Position numbers and translations under genes: made by a program
Shown: positions 1 to 11,070 of the stretch, in pieces
Position numbering within the stretch: the stretch's first letter is position 1
Layout of the letters: every line of letters begins with the position of its first letter
Assembly: GCF_905147365.1 (NCBI RefSeq)
Contig: NC_056419.1
Coordinates: 9,865,501 to 9,929,500, forward strand
Length of the DNA: 64,000 bases
Direction of reading: 5' to 3'
Source of the DNA: Aricia agestis
Lineage: Eukaryota; Arthropoda; Insecta; Lepidoptera; Lycaenidae
The notes under the pieces: generated by a model
Databases searched by the model: none
Told to the model about the DNA's origin: nothing
The model's input: only the letters and a program-made list of their open reading frames with translations

Positions 1-658
1 TGTTGTCAATACAAGTGGCTGTAGTCTCACAGACCCTTGTAGGTTCCTGAAACAAACTGTAAAGGTTATACGATTGAAATAAAGATGTGAATCTAACAGT
101 AGTGGAGGTTAAATCTAATAAATTAATGTTAAAATCACCACATATAATAACCTTTTTATTAGATGCACATATTTTTGACAAAATTTGTTCCATTGTTACT
201 TCAAAAGAATCGTATAACCCTGATGGAGGCCTGTATACGCCCACAATGATTAGATGGCTCAGCTCTATGCAGGCCACCTCTATTATTCGTTCAGTAGAGA
301 GACTCACGATATCCTTACGTTCCTTAAACTTCAAATTGTTTCTGATTAAAATTAGAGAGCCTCCTCTAATGGCATTTTCTCTACTGAACGAACTTGCTAT
401 CTGGTGATCATTGAAATTGAAAATGAGTTCATGTGATCTGAACCAATGTTCAGATATACACATAATATCAATGTTAAATTCCTTTAAAAATAACTCAATT
501 TCAAGTTCTTTACCTACCATACCTTGTAAATTCTGATGCACCAGATTAATCAAATTACATTTATTTTTCCTCAGTTTAATTGAGTCTATCAAGTTATTGG
601 TAGGATTTTCAACATTTAGACTTGAACTTAATTCATTTGTGCAAGAGATGTCCTCCAT
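1..658 (-). CDS. LINE ORF2, AP-type endonuclease domain (partial, 3' part off the window)
   Basis: This is the start of a retrotransposon polyprotein. Its apurinic-like endonuclease nicks target DNA to prime reverse transcription. I translated 658 to 1 on the minus strand: 219 codons, ATG at 656-658, no stop. Visible family motifs, in order: CISEHW (metal-binding Glu), RGGSLILIR, VGVYRPPSG, and ICGDFNINLLD (catalytic Asp/Asn). The reading is still open at base 1, where it enters the region before the SDH motif. The start lies 11 nt after the ORF1 stop (TAG at 670-672), in another frame, so translation probably relies on reinitiation after ORF1. Reverse transcriptase motifs are not in the window. 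Confidence 0.88.
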   Translation of the reverse strand, partial: MEDISCTNELSSSLNVENPTNNLIDSIKLRKNKCNLINLVHQNLQGMVGKELEIELFLKEFNIDIMCISEHWFRSHELIFNFNDHQIASSFSRENAIRGGSLILIRNNLKFKERKDIVSLSTERIIEVACIELSHLIIVGVYRPPSGLYDSFEVTMEQILSKICASNKKVIICGDFNINLLDLTSTTVRFTSLFQSYNLYSLFQEPTRVCETTATCIDN

Positions 659-669
659 TGTCTTAATAT

Positions 670-2247
670 CTAATTTAAATAAATATTTGGAACATATTCC
701 AAATCGTTAACACTATGACTAATATTCTGCTCAATAAAAGCAGTAGTCGGGGAAGCCAAAAACTTGGCTGGGTTTATATATAAAAAGTTAAATAGCAACT
801 TGGCTATACGTCGTTTATAAAAATTAGATAAGAAGAACTTATCTCTTTTCATTGTGGATACCTTAAAATCTAAATTATTGATATCTATAACCTGACATTC
901 CTTATGTGAGTCATTCAAAATTATACAATTATTATTTACAGCAGTATACATAAGGCTGTTCAGCTGATATCTAGCAAAATTTTCTTTATTATCACTCTTT
1001 GGCAACATTTGTATATAAGGAAAAGTAAACAAGATAACTTTTTTAAGATTTTCAATACTAAATAACTGGTCCAAAAATTCAGTCATCTGTTTCCTATTTA
1101 CCTTTCCTTTCCTCCCAACTAAAATTATTAATGTAGTATTCGGACAATAATTCATAGTTAAGGCCCTTTTTAAAATTTCACTGTATGTAGCTCCGGGCAT
1201 ACAAAAATTAGAGATAGATTGTCCGATACACATTCTATTCAAATATACACCCAAATCTTTACCTAACTCGTCACTGAACAAAGTAATGTGTGTTGGGCAT
1301 TCAGTATGCACCTTCTGACTGGAACATATATCTGCTACTTTATTTAAGACAGAGCGATCTGTTTTATTTGAGAAGCCGTTGACCCTCAATAGAGAGTAAA
1401 CCCGCTCCTCATTGTAATGAGTCACTTCCAGCAGATCATTCATAGCTGATATATGCCCCTGCATTTCTTGCTGTGACAATTCATATTTCTTTTTCAAATT
1501 ATCCAAGGAGTCGAGGAGTATTGAAATTTCGGCCTGAAGGTTGCATACATCAGCCTCATAGCTACATTTAATTTGCTCTAAGTCAATTTTACAATTTAGC
1601 AAATTATTATTCAATTTTTGGTTTTCTTTAGCAAGTTTTGATAAGTTATTTATACATTTTTTATTTTTCAGTGACAGTTTACAGTATTGTTTGATGCACT
1701 TTCTGATTTTAATGTATTTCTTTAATTTTTTCTTACTATTCATTTTACACAGTGGTAATGTATCGTCACCCGTCAAATCAATAGTAGAAATGTCAACGTT
1801 ACATGATTTTCTGTTAGAATCAAACTTACTTTTGTTACAAATGAGTTCATCAAATAAAGTTTGTGTTTGGGTGGCACTTTGAACATGGATTTGTTCTTCA
1901 AGCTTTAAAATATAGTCCTCAGCATTATTCAGTTTGATTTTTAAGTTAGCCGAGTTCTTGAGAGTGTTTTCATACTCCTCCCTGCATTGGTCGAAGCCGT
2001 CGACGATGCTCTGTAGTTCCATGTTTTGTTTCTGAATGTCATCAAAGTCCAAGCTTAACTTGTTAAGTTCTAATTTTAACTCTTTATTCTTTTGTAATAC
2101 AGATAGCATTTCTTTTTCATTATCATCTCTCTCCCTTAACAGCATTTGGCACTGGTCCTTATATTGTTTTAGTTCTGCGAGGGCCACACGAAGTTGCTCC
2201 TCAGTACGGCGGGCCACGGCTGAGCGAGTCATCATTTTGCTGTCCAT
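670..2247 (-). CDS. LINE ORF1: coiled coil plus SGNH/esterase-like domain, intact
   Basis: A 525-residue protein from the first ATG (2245-2247); the frame is open a little upstream but has no earlier ATG. Residues about 10-120 and 200-290 are heptad-like Leu/Lys/Glu-rich coiled coil, as expected for oligomerising RNA-binding LINE ORF1 proteins. Residues 156-162 read IDLTGDD, resembling a SUMO-interacting motif, followed by a Lys-rich stretch (KKKLKKYIKIRK) that could bind nucleic acid. The C-terminal part (about 320-480, beginning THITLFSDELGKDLG) resembles the SGNH-hydrolase-like ORF1 domain of CR1-type LINEs, but the usual GDS block is replaced by FSDE, so activity is doubtful. The frame has no break. 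Family placement is by motif recognition only. Confidence 0.82.
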   Translation of the reverse strand: MDSKMMTRSAVARRTEEQLRVALAELKQYKDQCQMLLRERDDNEKEMLSVLQKNKELKLELNKLSLDFDDIQKQNMELQSIVDGFDQCREEYENTLKNSANLKIKLNNAEDYILKLEEQIHVQSATQTQTLFDELICNKSKFDSNRKSCNVDISTIDLTGDDTLPLCKMNSKKKLKKYIKIRKCIKQYCKLSLKNKKCINNLSKLAKENQKLNNNLLNCKIDLEQIKCSYEADVCNLQAEISILLDSLDNLKKKYELSQQEMQGHISAMNDLLEVTHYNEERVYSLLRVNGFSNKTDRSVLNKVADICSSQKVHTECPTHITLFSDELGKDLGVYLNRMCIGQSISNFCMPGATYSEILKRALTMNYCPNTTLIILVGRKGKVNRKQMTEFLDQLFSIENLKKVILFTFPYIQMLPKSDNKENFARYQLNSLMYTAVNNNCIILNDSHKECQVIDINNLDFKVSTMKRDKFFLSNFYKRRIAKLLFNFLYINPAKFLASPTTAFIEQNISHSVNDLEYVPNIYLN

Positions 2248-2349
2248 TCCCAAGCACTGAAATTGGTTTTTTGGTATGTTAGGCTTAAACGACTTTGGTA
2301 GTAAATATTGCAAGTCACCTTTTACTTTATAAGCAAAAGCCAGCCTCAA

Positions 2350-3744
2350 TATTTTAATGTAAGTAATGTCATTTATGTACAGTTACAAAGGAAATGGAAA
2401 GACTAAGCAAAATGATAAGAAATGAATAGAATTGAAATTGAGAATTACTAATAAACAAAGAAACAAAGAACAAGGTGCGGAAGACAGTTATATAGACAAA
2501 TTGAATAGTTTATATGAATATAACTGTACAACTCAGAATTTGCAAACTTAAATTCTGAGTCTTTTTGAGGATGTCTCTTTGCTTGTATAATGTATGTAAA
2601 GTATTTGGTGTTTCTGTTTGTCTGAGCTTGTTGTTTTTATCTACAACTTCGCTTCCACGACTTGTCAAGCCAAGAGAGAAATAAACTTAGCCAAGTGTGA
2701 TTGTGGACGTATCTCACTGGGGTGAGAGGTGTGGAGTGGATTTATTGTTACAATTATCGTAAAAAGTGACTTAAAGATTTAAAAAAAAAAGCAATACTCC
2801 CCGGGATTAAGCAGTCCTTGAGAATAATCCAGCTCCAATTATTTGAATTCGTCCAGTCGTTGACAGGTGCACTTGACTTGAATTTTATATTACAAAATTA
2901 CACAGTTTTACACAAATACTGCTAAAGGTTGAAGAGTAACAATAGTTTTTAACACTTAAACTTTTGTTTTTAAGTATTTACAATGCAAAATATAGCTTAA
3001 ATCCAAATTATTTGGATTAAAATAGTCGGGAGGTGATAATTTTACATGTTACAGCTACAAATGTTGCCAGCACCAATACTTTAAAAATATGTTATAATAT
3101 CTTGGATACTATTATATTTTATGACTTAAGTTCCTTTTTATATCGTGCCATTATTAGAAGTAAGTTTAAGTAGGATATTCGTATTTTACTACCCCTACCT
3201 TAGTAGGACATTGGACTGAATATTCATGTAAGTCTAATATATATTTTGTGCGTAGTATGATTTCTTACTTTAGGATGAGTTTTTCTCTTTTGTGTCATTT
3301 GAAATTAAGAATTTGAAAAACAATAGTAATTGCCTGATTGAAAAAGGTTTTCTAAAACTACTAGCGTGTTTCATTCAATTTACTATTTTATTTAACTCGT
3401 AATCAATATGTGAATTTCAGTACATGGAACACAAAAATATTATGTTTTCAAGCTTTACTAAACAAGGAATAATGAGAAGCTAGCCATAAGCTAGAATAAT
3501 GCTCAAATCACCTCTAACAGCACATAGTAACTGCTAACATAAATACTAGCTGAAGGGACATCCTTCTCAATAACGGAGTGTAAAATAATGCGCAACATAA
3601 CAAGAAAATTTGCATTGACTGGGCTGTGAGTTGTGACCCCGCCAAAGTCTCACAGAATAAACACTCCTATAGAACCTACAAAATGGTTTTATTCTATATT
3701 TCATGCCTAGAATCTGGATGTGTATTTTAAAAATATATAATATA
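2350..3744. other. No gene seen; possible LINE 5' flank
   Basis: AT-rich DNA with no convincing coding frame. The first few hundred bases may be the 5' UTR of the minus-strand LINE, but no target duplication or clear element end was found. A short A-run lies near 2780. Confidence 0.4.
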
Positions 3745-4070
3745 TAACCGACTTCAAAATTGTATGTTATTGATAATTGAAACTCCCTATCTCCAAAACT
3801 ACTCAACCGATTTTGATGTAACTTTCCTAAGTTGAACAATATATTATAGTACAACAAAAAAAGAATTCCTGTAGGTAGTTCCAGAGATATGCGAACACAA
3901 ACATAAAAAGTAAAAACATATTATATACATACATACATACATACGCTTTTGAAATTTGTTCAGACGCTGATATAGACTAACATACCTATTATACGAAAAT
4001 TGGGCAGTTCTGAAAATATTACATACATACGCATCGAATTGATAGCCTCCTTTTTTCGAATTCGATTAAA
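3745..4070 (-). repeat. RTE-like LINE 3' tail fragment with TACA microsatellite
   Basis: Read on the minus strand, this shows phrases typical of insect RTE-type tails: AAAGGAGGCTATCAATTCG, AAAATCGGTTGAGTAGTTT and a terminal GAAGTCGGTT. A (TACA)n microsatellite occupies about 3926-3944. Class is by resemblance; no coding part remains. Confidence 0.5.
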
Positions 4071-4978
4071 AAGTGGAATGTTCCTATGGAATGCAAATTT
4101 TCCCAGCAAAGTTCAAAATAGTGCACGGAATCATATTTTCATAATCCCATAAAGGTTTGATTTTGACAGTAAAATTAAACTTAGCAATAAAATTAAGCCA
4201 ACTTGTCTAAAAGCACAGTGATTAAAAATATACTTTAGATCTTTTTAAAACAAAGTTATATTAAAGAGATTTGAACTAAAAAAGACCAATAGATGCCACC
4301 CAAGAGGTACAAAATAGTTTGATATCAATCTTGTTATTTGCAAATATTAAACTAGCAACCAACCAATTTTGTTGGTTGTCATGTTTGGCTACCGACGACA
4401 ACTGGTTTCGACTTTTTATGAGCAGTTAAATAGATAAATTACTTAAATAATGTGAGTGGCAAGATTGTCGAGACAGTTGCTTCTGTAACATTTAATTTAC
4501 AATGTTGAATCTACAGTAAGTACTTAAATAAAAATATTTTTTTTTTATGTTTTGGAGATTTTAAAATCCATATTGAATATTTTTAAGAATATATTAATTA
4601 TTTTTAAGTTTATTGAGTGATTTTGTCAAAATCGACTTGCAAAATTATTGTCGTCACGTATTGCGTAATATTATTGATCATCTAGGGTTGATATTGAACA
4701 TCGCGCGCCTTCAATCTAATTGTCAAACAAACTGTTCAATAAAATTTAAGCATAATATTGACAATAAAATTGATCGTTTAGGGGCCGGCTTAGCTCCAAG
4801 TTAGCTGTCTAACCTTCAAACTAATGTTCTTAGACACCAGCCCAGACACCGGTGTCACATGTCCACGTGAGTTAAGTCAAACATTGCCTTGAGTACGATG
4901 AAATTATTTACAGAACCTACACTTCTACTATCACACTTATATTATGCTGTGACTTTGCAAAGTTTTGTCAATAAATAG
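4071..4978. other. No feature recognised
   Basis: AT-rich; short frames only. Nothing supported before the poly-T that marks the LINE 3' end at 4979. Confidence 0.4.
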
Positions 4979-5038
4979 TTTTTTTTTTTAATTAAATAAG
5001 GGGGCAAACGAGCAAACGGGTCACCTGATGGTAAGCAA

Positions 5039-8000
5039 CTACCGTCGCCCATGGACACTCGCAACATCAGAAGAGCTGCAGGTGCGTTGCCGGCCTTTTA
5101 AGAGGGAATACGCTATTTTCTGGAAGGTTTGCAGGTCGTATCGGTCCGGAAATACTGCTGGTGACAGTTCATTCCAGAGTTTTACAGTGCGCGGCAGAAA
5201 GTTACGCGAAAAACGCACTGTGGAAGACTGCCACTCATCAAGGTGATGAGGATGGTATGTTTTTCGCGTGGGACGATAGCGAAAAGTTGCAGGTGGTATG
5301 ATTCCGAACAATTCCTCAGAGCACTCCCCGTGATACAACCGATAGAGGATGCAGAGTGAAGCTACATCTCGGCGTAATTCCAGGGGGTCCAAGCTGTTTG
5401 AAACACTATGGCAGTCAACAATTCGAGCAGCCCTTCGTTGGATACGATCCAGAGGGAGCAGTTGGTATTTTGGCGCCCCTGCCCAGAGATGAGAACAATA
5501 TTCCATATGAGGCCGAACCTGCGCCTTGTAGAGTTGTAGGCGTTGATCCGGACTGAAATACTGTCTCGCTCTGTTAAGAACACCAAGCTTCTTCGAGGAT
5601 AATTTGGCCTTACCCTCAAGATGATATCGGAACTGGACTTCGCTCGATATGTTGACGCCAAGTTTCTCAATGCTAGGGGAGATGATTAAAGATGTGCCCT
5701 CGAAACGAGGATAAACGACCATTGGTGACTTTTAGTGGTGAACGCGCAGACTTGTGTCTTGGTGGGGTTGAATTGGACTAAGTTACGTCTACCCCATTCA
5801 GAGACCTTCTCCAATGAATTCTCCACCTTAGACACAAGTTCGTTTCGACTCTCAGTGACATTTTGCCGAAAAATATTAGGGGAGCCGGTATATACAGCAT
5901 CACCTGTACTATCATCCGCATAGCAATGAATGCCGTTGGTTTGTAACATGTCATTGATATGCAGTATGAATAGAGTAGGCGATAGCACACAGCCCTGAGG
6001 GACACCAGCATTAACAGACTGAGTTTCCGAGCATTCGCCGTCGACTACGACCTTTATGCTTCTGTCTGCTAAGAAACTAGTGACCCACTTACATAATTTC
6101 TCGGGCAGCCCGTATGATGGAAGCTTTGATAGCAGCGCTTTATGCCAAACCCGATCAAAGGCCTTTGCAATGTCCAAACTAACAGCCAATGCCTCTCCCT
6201 TTGACTCAATTGCCTGAGCCCAATGATGAATCAGGTATGCCAAGAGATCACCAGCCGAGCGACCCTTACGGAACCCGTATTGTTTGTCGCTTAGCAATCC
6301 CTGGCCGTCCAAGTATCGAAGAAGCTGGCTATTGATAATGGATTCCATTATTTTCGAGAAGAGAGAGGTTATAGTGATTGGTCTGTAGTTGGAAGGATTT
6401 GAGCGGTCACCTTTTTTGGGGATCGGGTGCACCAAGGCTGTCTTCCAGGAAGCCGGGACGATGCCAGTGGAATAAGAGAGCCGAAAAAGACGCGTCAAGA
6501 CCGGAGCCAACTCTGGAGCACACTTTTTCAACACAATAGGCGGGATTCCGTCAGACCCACTCGACTTTTGGATATCAAGGGAACAGAGGGCTTTTCGCAC
6601 TGAGCGCTGATGAAACCGAGTATCCGACATGATGCTCGTGCATCGCGGTATGGTCGGCGGTTTCTGCCCCCCGTCATCCAGGGTCGATTGACGCAAAGAG
6701 CTTGCCCAGAAGATCGGCTTTGTCCTTTGCGTCCTGGGCCAACGATCCATTTCCTACGTGTAGGGATGGTAGGGTTGGCTTGCAGAAATTTCCTTCAATA
6801 GCTTTGGCCAGAGACCAGAATGCACGGGTTCCCGAGGGGAGGCACTCAAGTCTCTTGCCAATTCTATTGACGTGCTGTTGCTTTGCCCGAGTAATCTCTT
6901 TCTTGAGGGACCTAGAGGCAAGGTTGTACTCCTTTTTATATGTGCTGGTATTTAAATCCCGAGCAGACACTGCGTTGGCCCAGGATTGGTAAGCCTCCTG
7001 CTTCCGGCGAGAAGCTTTTTTGGGGGATGAACCAAACCAGGGACGAAATCTGCCGCCAGTTGGCACTACAGAGGTCGGAATGAAAAGTTCCATCCCCTGC
7101 ATCACCACATCGGCAACAGAGTTGGGAGTGTTGTCGGGATCATCCGGCGAGAAGCACACGTGCCCCCAAGGATAGGATGCAAAAAACGACCGCATCCCAT
7201 CCCAGTCTGCTGACTTGTAGTGCCACACACGACGGTATTTAACAGCGCGCTGTCTTAACACCGTCGTAAGTGGCACAAAACTCCTAACAAGGCAATGATC
7301 CGATGAACCAAGTGGTGCGGTTACGGATATTTGGTAGCCGTCAGGATTTGAAGTCAGTAGGAGGTCCAACAAGGAAGGATTCTGACCATCCACATCTGGG
7401 ATTCGCGTAGGCGTAGTAACCAGTTGTGTCAAGTTCGCAAGGGCAAAGTTGCAGACAGATCTGCCCGCATGATCAGTTTTACTGGAATTGAGCCAGTCGG
7501 CGTGGTGGGCATTAAAGTCGCCAAGTGCCAAGTATTATGATCTCTGCGGATGGGATCTGCTGCTGCACAAAATCAGAAGCAGCTTGCAAGTGCTCCAAGA
7601 GTCGGTCCGTCTCGGGGTCACCACTATGGGACCTATATAGGCACGCATAGACGCGAGGGTGGTCGTCGTAATCTATGCGGAGCCATAAGTTTGATAGGTC
7701 CATGACCTCAAGATTGCTGAGGCGGCGAGAGCTGATATCATCTCTGATATACACACACACTCCAGCTTTGGGTAGAAAGGAGTGCTCGAGGTAATACCCT
7801 GGGTGGGAAAGGTATGATGTGTCACTCGGAGATGATATCTGCGTCTCGGTTAAAAAGAGCAAAGCCGGCTTTGCCGTCTCAAGGTGGTAATGGACGGCAT
7901 TAAGGTTGGAGTGTAATCCCCTGATATTACAAAAGTCCATGTTTAATATCGAGGGCGGTGCCTTTGTATGTTTGCTCTTGCCCCGAGCAGATCGGAGCGC

Positions 8001-8144
8001 AGTTTTGCCCTCCCCAGAATACGAGGGGCAGCCTGGAAGTCCACGTTCAGTTCCAGGAGTTCCTGAGCATGGACGTCCAGAGAGGGATTCTCCAACGCAG
8101 TTGGTACCCTCCTGGGGTAACAAATTGTTTTTCAACTGCGGCAT
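5039..8144 (-). pseudogene. LINE ORF2 (endonuclease plus reverse transcriptase), three frameshifts
   Basis: Read on the minus strand from the first ATG (8142-8144) to the TAG at 5039-5041, in four frame segments. Segment one is the AP endonuclease (LTETQ, SSPSDTSYL). It breaks at 7520-7533, where GCCAAGT is tandemly duplicated, just before the catalytic GDFNAHHADW. Segment two completes the endonuclease (GSSDHCLV) and linker and breaks near 6686-6690. Segment three is the reverse transcriptase: GSDGIPPIVLKKC, FSKIMESIIN, QYGFRKGRSAGDLL, LDIAKAFDRVWH, GVPQGCVLSP and catalytic YADD at 5911-5922. It breaks in an A-run at 5730-5733. Segment four is the thumb and C-terminal domain, ending VHGRR-stop. 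No in-frame stop lies inside the four segments, so the copy is recent but as it stands cannot make full-length protein. Confidence 0.88.
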
Positions 8145-8292
8145 TTCTAGGGGGGTAGGGGATTGGGCCTCCGGTAAACTCACTCACTCGGCGAAACACA
8201 GCGCTAGCGCTGTTTCACGCCGGTTTTCTGTGAGGCCGCGGTATTTCTCCGGTCGAGCCGGCCCATTCGTGCCGAAGCATGGCTCTCCCACG
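8145..8292 (-). promoter_or_regulatory. LINE 5' UTR / presumed internal promoter
   Basis: GC-rich 5' segment of the LINE with a near-palindrome around ACAGCGCTAGCGCTGT. The same ~140 bases are kept in four short derivatives, so the segment probably carries what is needed for transcription. The promoter role is inferred from this retention, not seen. Confidence 0.45.
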
Positions 8293-8684
8293 GACAAAAT
8301 TTTCCGCTACTACGTTTTAAAAAAATAAATGCGCAACATTTTTCCCCCAATATAGTATCTCATCAAAATCGGCGTAGTTAATGCAAATAATTAAACATAT
8401 TTTAAGAAAAATTGGTAACTATAAATATTGAAAAGGTTGACATAATTATAATAATATTACCTTAAGTATATGGTAGAGATAAAAATATGTTACTCAAGTT
8501 TTAGAAAAAATCTATTGACGACTCTACATTTATCTCACAGTCTGTTTTGTTGCAAGTATTTGTTCCGAGTAAACATATTGTAATAAAACAACGTCCGTAC
8601 TCTAGGTATATAACGCACAACTTAAAATATTGCGAAAATATAAACCGACCAACCGTAAGATGCAACAAACATTTTACAGAATAC
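8293..8684. other. No feature recognised
   Basis: AT-rich flank of the LINE insertion; nothing supported. Confidence 0.4.
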
Positions 8685-8820
8685 TAGCTGACCGGCGCGG
8701 CTTCTTCCACGTAATTCTTTACTATTTTTAAAACCAATAATAGGGCTAAACCTTATTTTTTTCTTCATTTTCAAAAATATCAGAAATACTGATTGAAAAC
8801 TAACAACTAACTAAGGTAAG
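8685..8820 (+). repeat. RTE-like repeat head fragment
   Basis: Begins ACTAGCTGACCGGCGCGGC, the typical start of the lepidopteran RTE-like tail family also seen at 12606, 32967, 57945 and 62572. It decays into AT-rich DNA. Confidence 0.4.
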
Positions 8821-8966
8821 TTGGTTCATAGACAGCGGAGTGAACGTTGAACAAACTTTCATACCTATTTTTACCCCCTTAACATTTTTAAAAACTTTTT
8901 TATTTAAATATCAAAAGAATACACAGCCAAAATATATTCTTTGTATGAAATCGTATGAGGTAATCC

Positions 8967-9058
8967 ACACTACGCGGCAGCGACGCTACGCGACAAAAAA
9001 CGTCAGTTCCATTTCCGTGGAACGTGAAATGTCGCGTCGCTCCGCTGCCGCGTAGTGT
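8967..9058. repeat. Short hairpin (inverted repeat, GC-rich arms)
   Basis: Left arm CACTACGCGGCAGCGACGC pairs with right arm GCGTCGCTCCGCTGCCGCG and neighbours; arms about 28 bp with few mismatches and a ~35-base loop. Probably a tiny MITE or its remnant. Confidence 0.55.
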
Positions 9059-9094
9059 CGTTTAGTGCGGTCACACATTTAATATCTTATGGAT

Positions 9095-9293
9095 GAGATG
9101 ACGCCCGCAACTCCGTTGCACCAAAATGCATTTATCGCGCAGGAACCATACATTTTTCCGGAATCAAAAGTATCCTATTTCCTTTGCCGGGACTCAAAGT
9201 ATCTCCACACTAAATTTCAGCAAAATCGGTTCAGCGACTCGCTTGTGAGGATGTAACAGACAGACGGACACACTATCGCATTTATAATATTAG
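9095..9293 (-). repeat. GTCT-type interspersed repeat, reverse copy
   Basis: Complement of the family whose plus order is ATAAATGCGAAAGTG, (GTCT)n, CTGAACCGATTTTGC, TCCCGGGAAAGGACATAGG, GTTGCGGGCGTCATCTAGT. Here it begins GATGACGCCCGCAAC and ends CGCATTTATAATATTAGTA. Probably a LINE 3' tail or SINE-like unit; the parent element is unknown. Confidence 0.65.
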
Positions 9294-9409
9294 TAGATAA
9301 TATTATGGTTATGGATGACGTCTCTATCAAACCCAAATTAACTAATCTCAAAGATGTCACACGTCAATGATTTTAAACCAGATTAATAAATCTCAATAAA
9401 TGCCAGAGG

Positions 9410-9537
9410 CCTCCGACTCCGAAGGCCGGCAACGCACCTGCAGCTCTTCTGATGTTGCGAGTGTCCATGGGCGACGGTAGTTGCTTACCATCAGGTGACC
9501 AGTTTGCTCGTTTTCCCCCTTATTTAATAAAAAAAAG
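9410..9537 (+). mobile_element. 3' end fragment of the CR1-type LINE
   Basis: Contains GGCCGGCAACGCACCTGCAG through CCCCCTTATTTAATAAAAAA, matching the last ~125 bases of the LINE at 4979-8292 in the opposite orientation. It is a severely 5'-truncated copy. Confidence 0.75.
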
Positions 9538-10702
9538 GCCGGATTAAGTGATTTGAACTCGTTAAAATGCGTGCCATTTTTGTTAAAAGCTGCATGTGTG
9601 TGCGTGACAAGAAAACGAAAAAAAAAATTTGCGTGTTATCAGCTGTTATATACTTATACATTCTTAAGCTCTGAGGAGATCCTTAATGGCTCCTCCCCTT
9701 AACGTAAGGAAGCGGTTATTAAAATAATGCTATAAGTCATTTTACAAGCGTTGTAAGTAAAATTTCACAAAACAACACAACTTATAGAACAATCTGAGAT
9801 TATGAACTTTGGTCTAATATCAAAAAGCCTAATAAAATAGTTTCTAAATGTTTGTAAACACAACCTAAATGTTAGGTTATAGTATTGATATAGCAAATGC
9901 AATATTACTGTTCGACAATACTTTTAGTTTGCGTAGCGCGTTGTATGTGTGATAGTTAATATTTGTACCTTGCAAATATTTGGTTTGACTCTATAATTAT
10001 AATAATTATAAAGTGATTTAAAAAAATCAATAAAAATCAACAACTGTTTTTTTAGTTTATTATAAGTCAAGTCAACAAACACGGTGCAAATCACTTCTGC
10101 TCTGTATCTTTAGGAAACTTATATTATGACTGAGTCAAAAAGTAACCGAGTCAAAAAAATGGTTCCATGAAATTTCATCGAAATACACACCATTGCGTAC
10201 AAATTCACTTTTTCCATGGTTTTCATACTTGGTCATACAATGCTTATGGTATAAAGTAGATATTATTTAGGCAGTGTAATCTATGAGAGTTATTGTGTCA
10301 AACTGTATCTTATTTCGATGTTTTAGAACATGTTTTGTACGTTAACATTGTTCCAAAATAGCATGGTATCCTTGGGAGGAATAACCCTAAAATAGCCTTA
10401 TATAAATCAGACGTAATAGATACTACGGATACGCCGCCCACTAAAATACTAACATAAAATCGTACTTTAGCTAGGCAGGTATATAGACCGTACTGGAGGA
10501 AGCAATAAATACTCTATGTAATTAAGTACTTAGGCTAGTATGTGCCGATTTAATTAAATTGTAAGATTGATGACATACGTGTGAGAAGTTTTAAAGTTCA
10601 TTTAGCTAATCAAACCACTTATTTGCCAATCGGAAAAATAAATATATCACAGGTACACCTGTTAGAAATAATATCTGATTTTCTAAACTTTGAGTAACAA
10701 AC
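9538..10702. other. No feature recognised
   Basis: AT-rich DNA without repeat or coding signals I can support. Confidence 0.4.
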
Positions 10703-10965
10703 ATTTTTTTATGAAACGAGCTAACGGGAAAGCAACTTCCGTAGCCCATGGATACTCGCAGCATCAGAAGAGCCGCAGGTGCGTTGCCGGCCTTTTAAGA
10801 GAAAATAGGAGAGGGTAGGGAAAGGAAAAGTGTAGGGGATTGCTCCGGTAACTCACTCACTCGGCGAAACACAGCGCAGGCGCTGTTTCACGCCGGTTTT
10901 CTGTGAGCCCGTGGTTTTATCCGGTCGATCCGGCCCATTCGTGCCGAAGCATGGCTCTCCCACGT
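10703..10965 (-). mobile_element. Short internally deleted LINE derivative (copy 1)
   Basis: Joins the 5' ~140 bases of the CR1-type LINE (ACGTGGGAGAGCC end at 10965) directly to its 3' ~110 bases (poly-A side at 10703). Two small deletions sit in the 3' part (after ATGAAA and after ACGGG), so this is the most decayed of the four. The junction contains a purine-rich run, GGGAAAGGAAAAG on the plus strand. Confidence 0.78.
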
Positions 10966-10983
10966 CAATTAAATATTTCACGA

Positions 10984-11042
10984 AAATTCGAATAAGTAAA
11001 TAAATAAACATTAAATCAAGTTTACTTATTTATTTATTCGAA
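10984..11042. repeat. AT-rich hairpin
   Basis: Arms AATTCGAATAAGTAAATAAA and its near-complement ending TATTCGAATT, separated by a short loop. Adjoins the LINE derivative's 5' end. Confidence 0.5.
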
Positions 11043-11070
11043 TTGCATATTTTGTTAAATTATTCTAAAA

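Larger units (their letters stand above)
1..2349 (-). mobile_element. Two-ORF non-LTR retrotransposon (CR1/jockey-like), truncated by window edge
   Basis: This is a LINE-type element read on the minus strand, with ORF1 first (670-2247) and ORF2 next (from 658 leftward). Both frames are free of stops as far as the window shows, so the copy looks young. The reverse transcriptase and 3' end lie beyond the left edge. The 5' end is not defined: the ORF1 frame stays open to 2349, and DNA up to about 2750 may be 5' UTR. Clade is inferred from the coiled-coil plus SGNH-like ORF1 and the APE-type endonuclease. Confidence 0.85.
4979..8292 (-). mobile_element. Near-full-length CR1-type LINE (Zenon-like)
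   Basis: Minus-strand element of about 3.3 kb with a single large ORF. Its 5' end starts (C)CGTGGGAGAGCC, as do four short derivatives elsewhere in the window. Its 3' end is GCCCCCTTATTTAAT plus an A-tract (T-run at 4979-4990 on the plus strand). No ORF1 lies between the 5' end and ORF2, so the copy either belongs to an ORF1-less lineage or has lost it. No convincing target duplication was found, which is common for CR1. The Zenon name is from recognition and should be treated as probable. Confidence 0.85.

Noticed and set aside
87..407. Plus-strand frame of about 100 codons
   Set aside because: It is the antisense of the LINE endonuclease frame, which shows clear motifs on the minus strand, and it has no ATG start.
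3926..3944. CRISPR-like short repeats
   Set aside because: This is a plain TACA microsatellite; the genome is eukaryotic and no spaced repeat array exists in the window.
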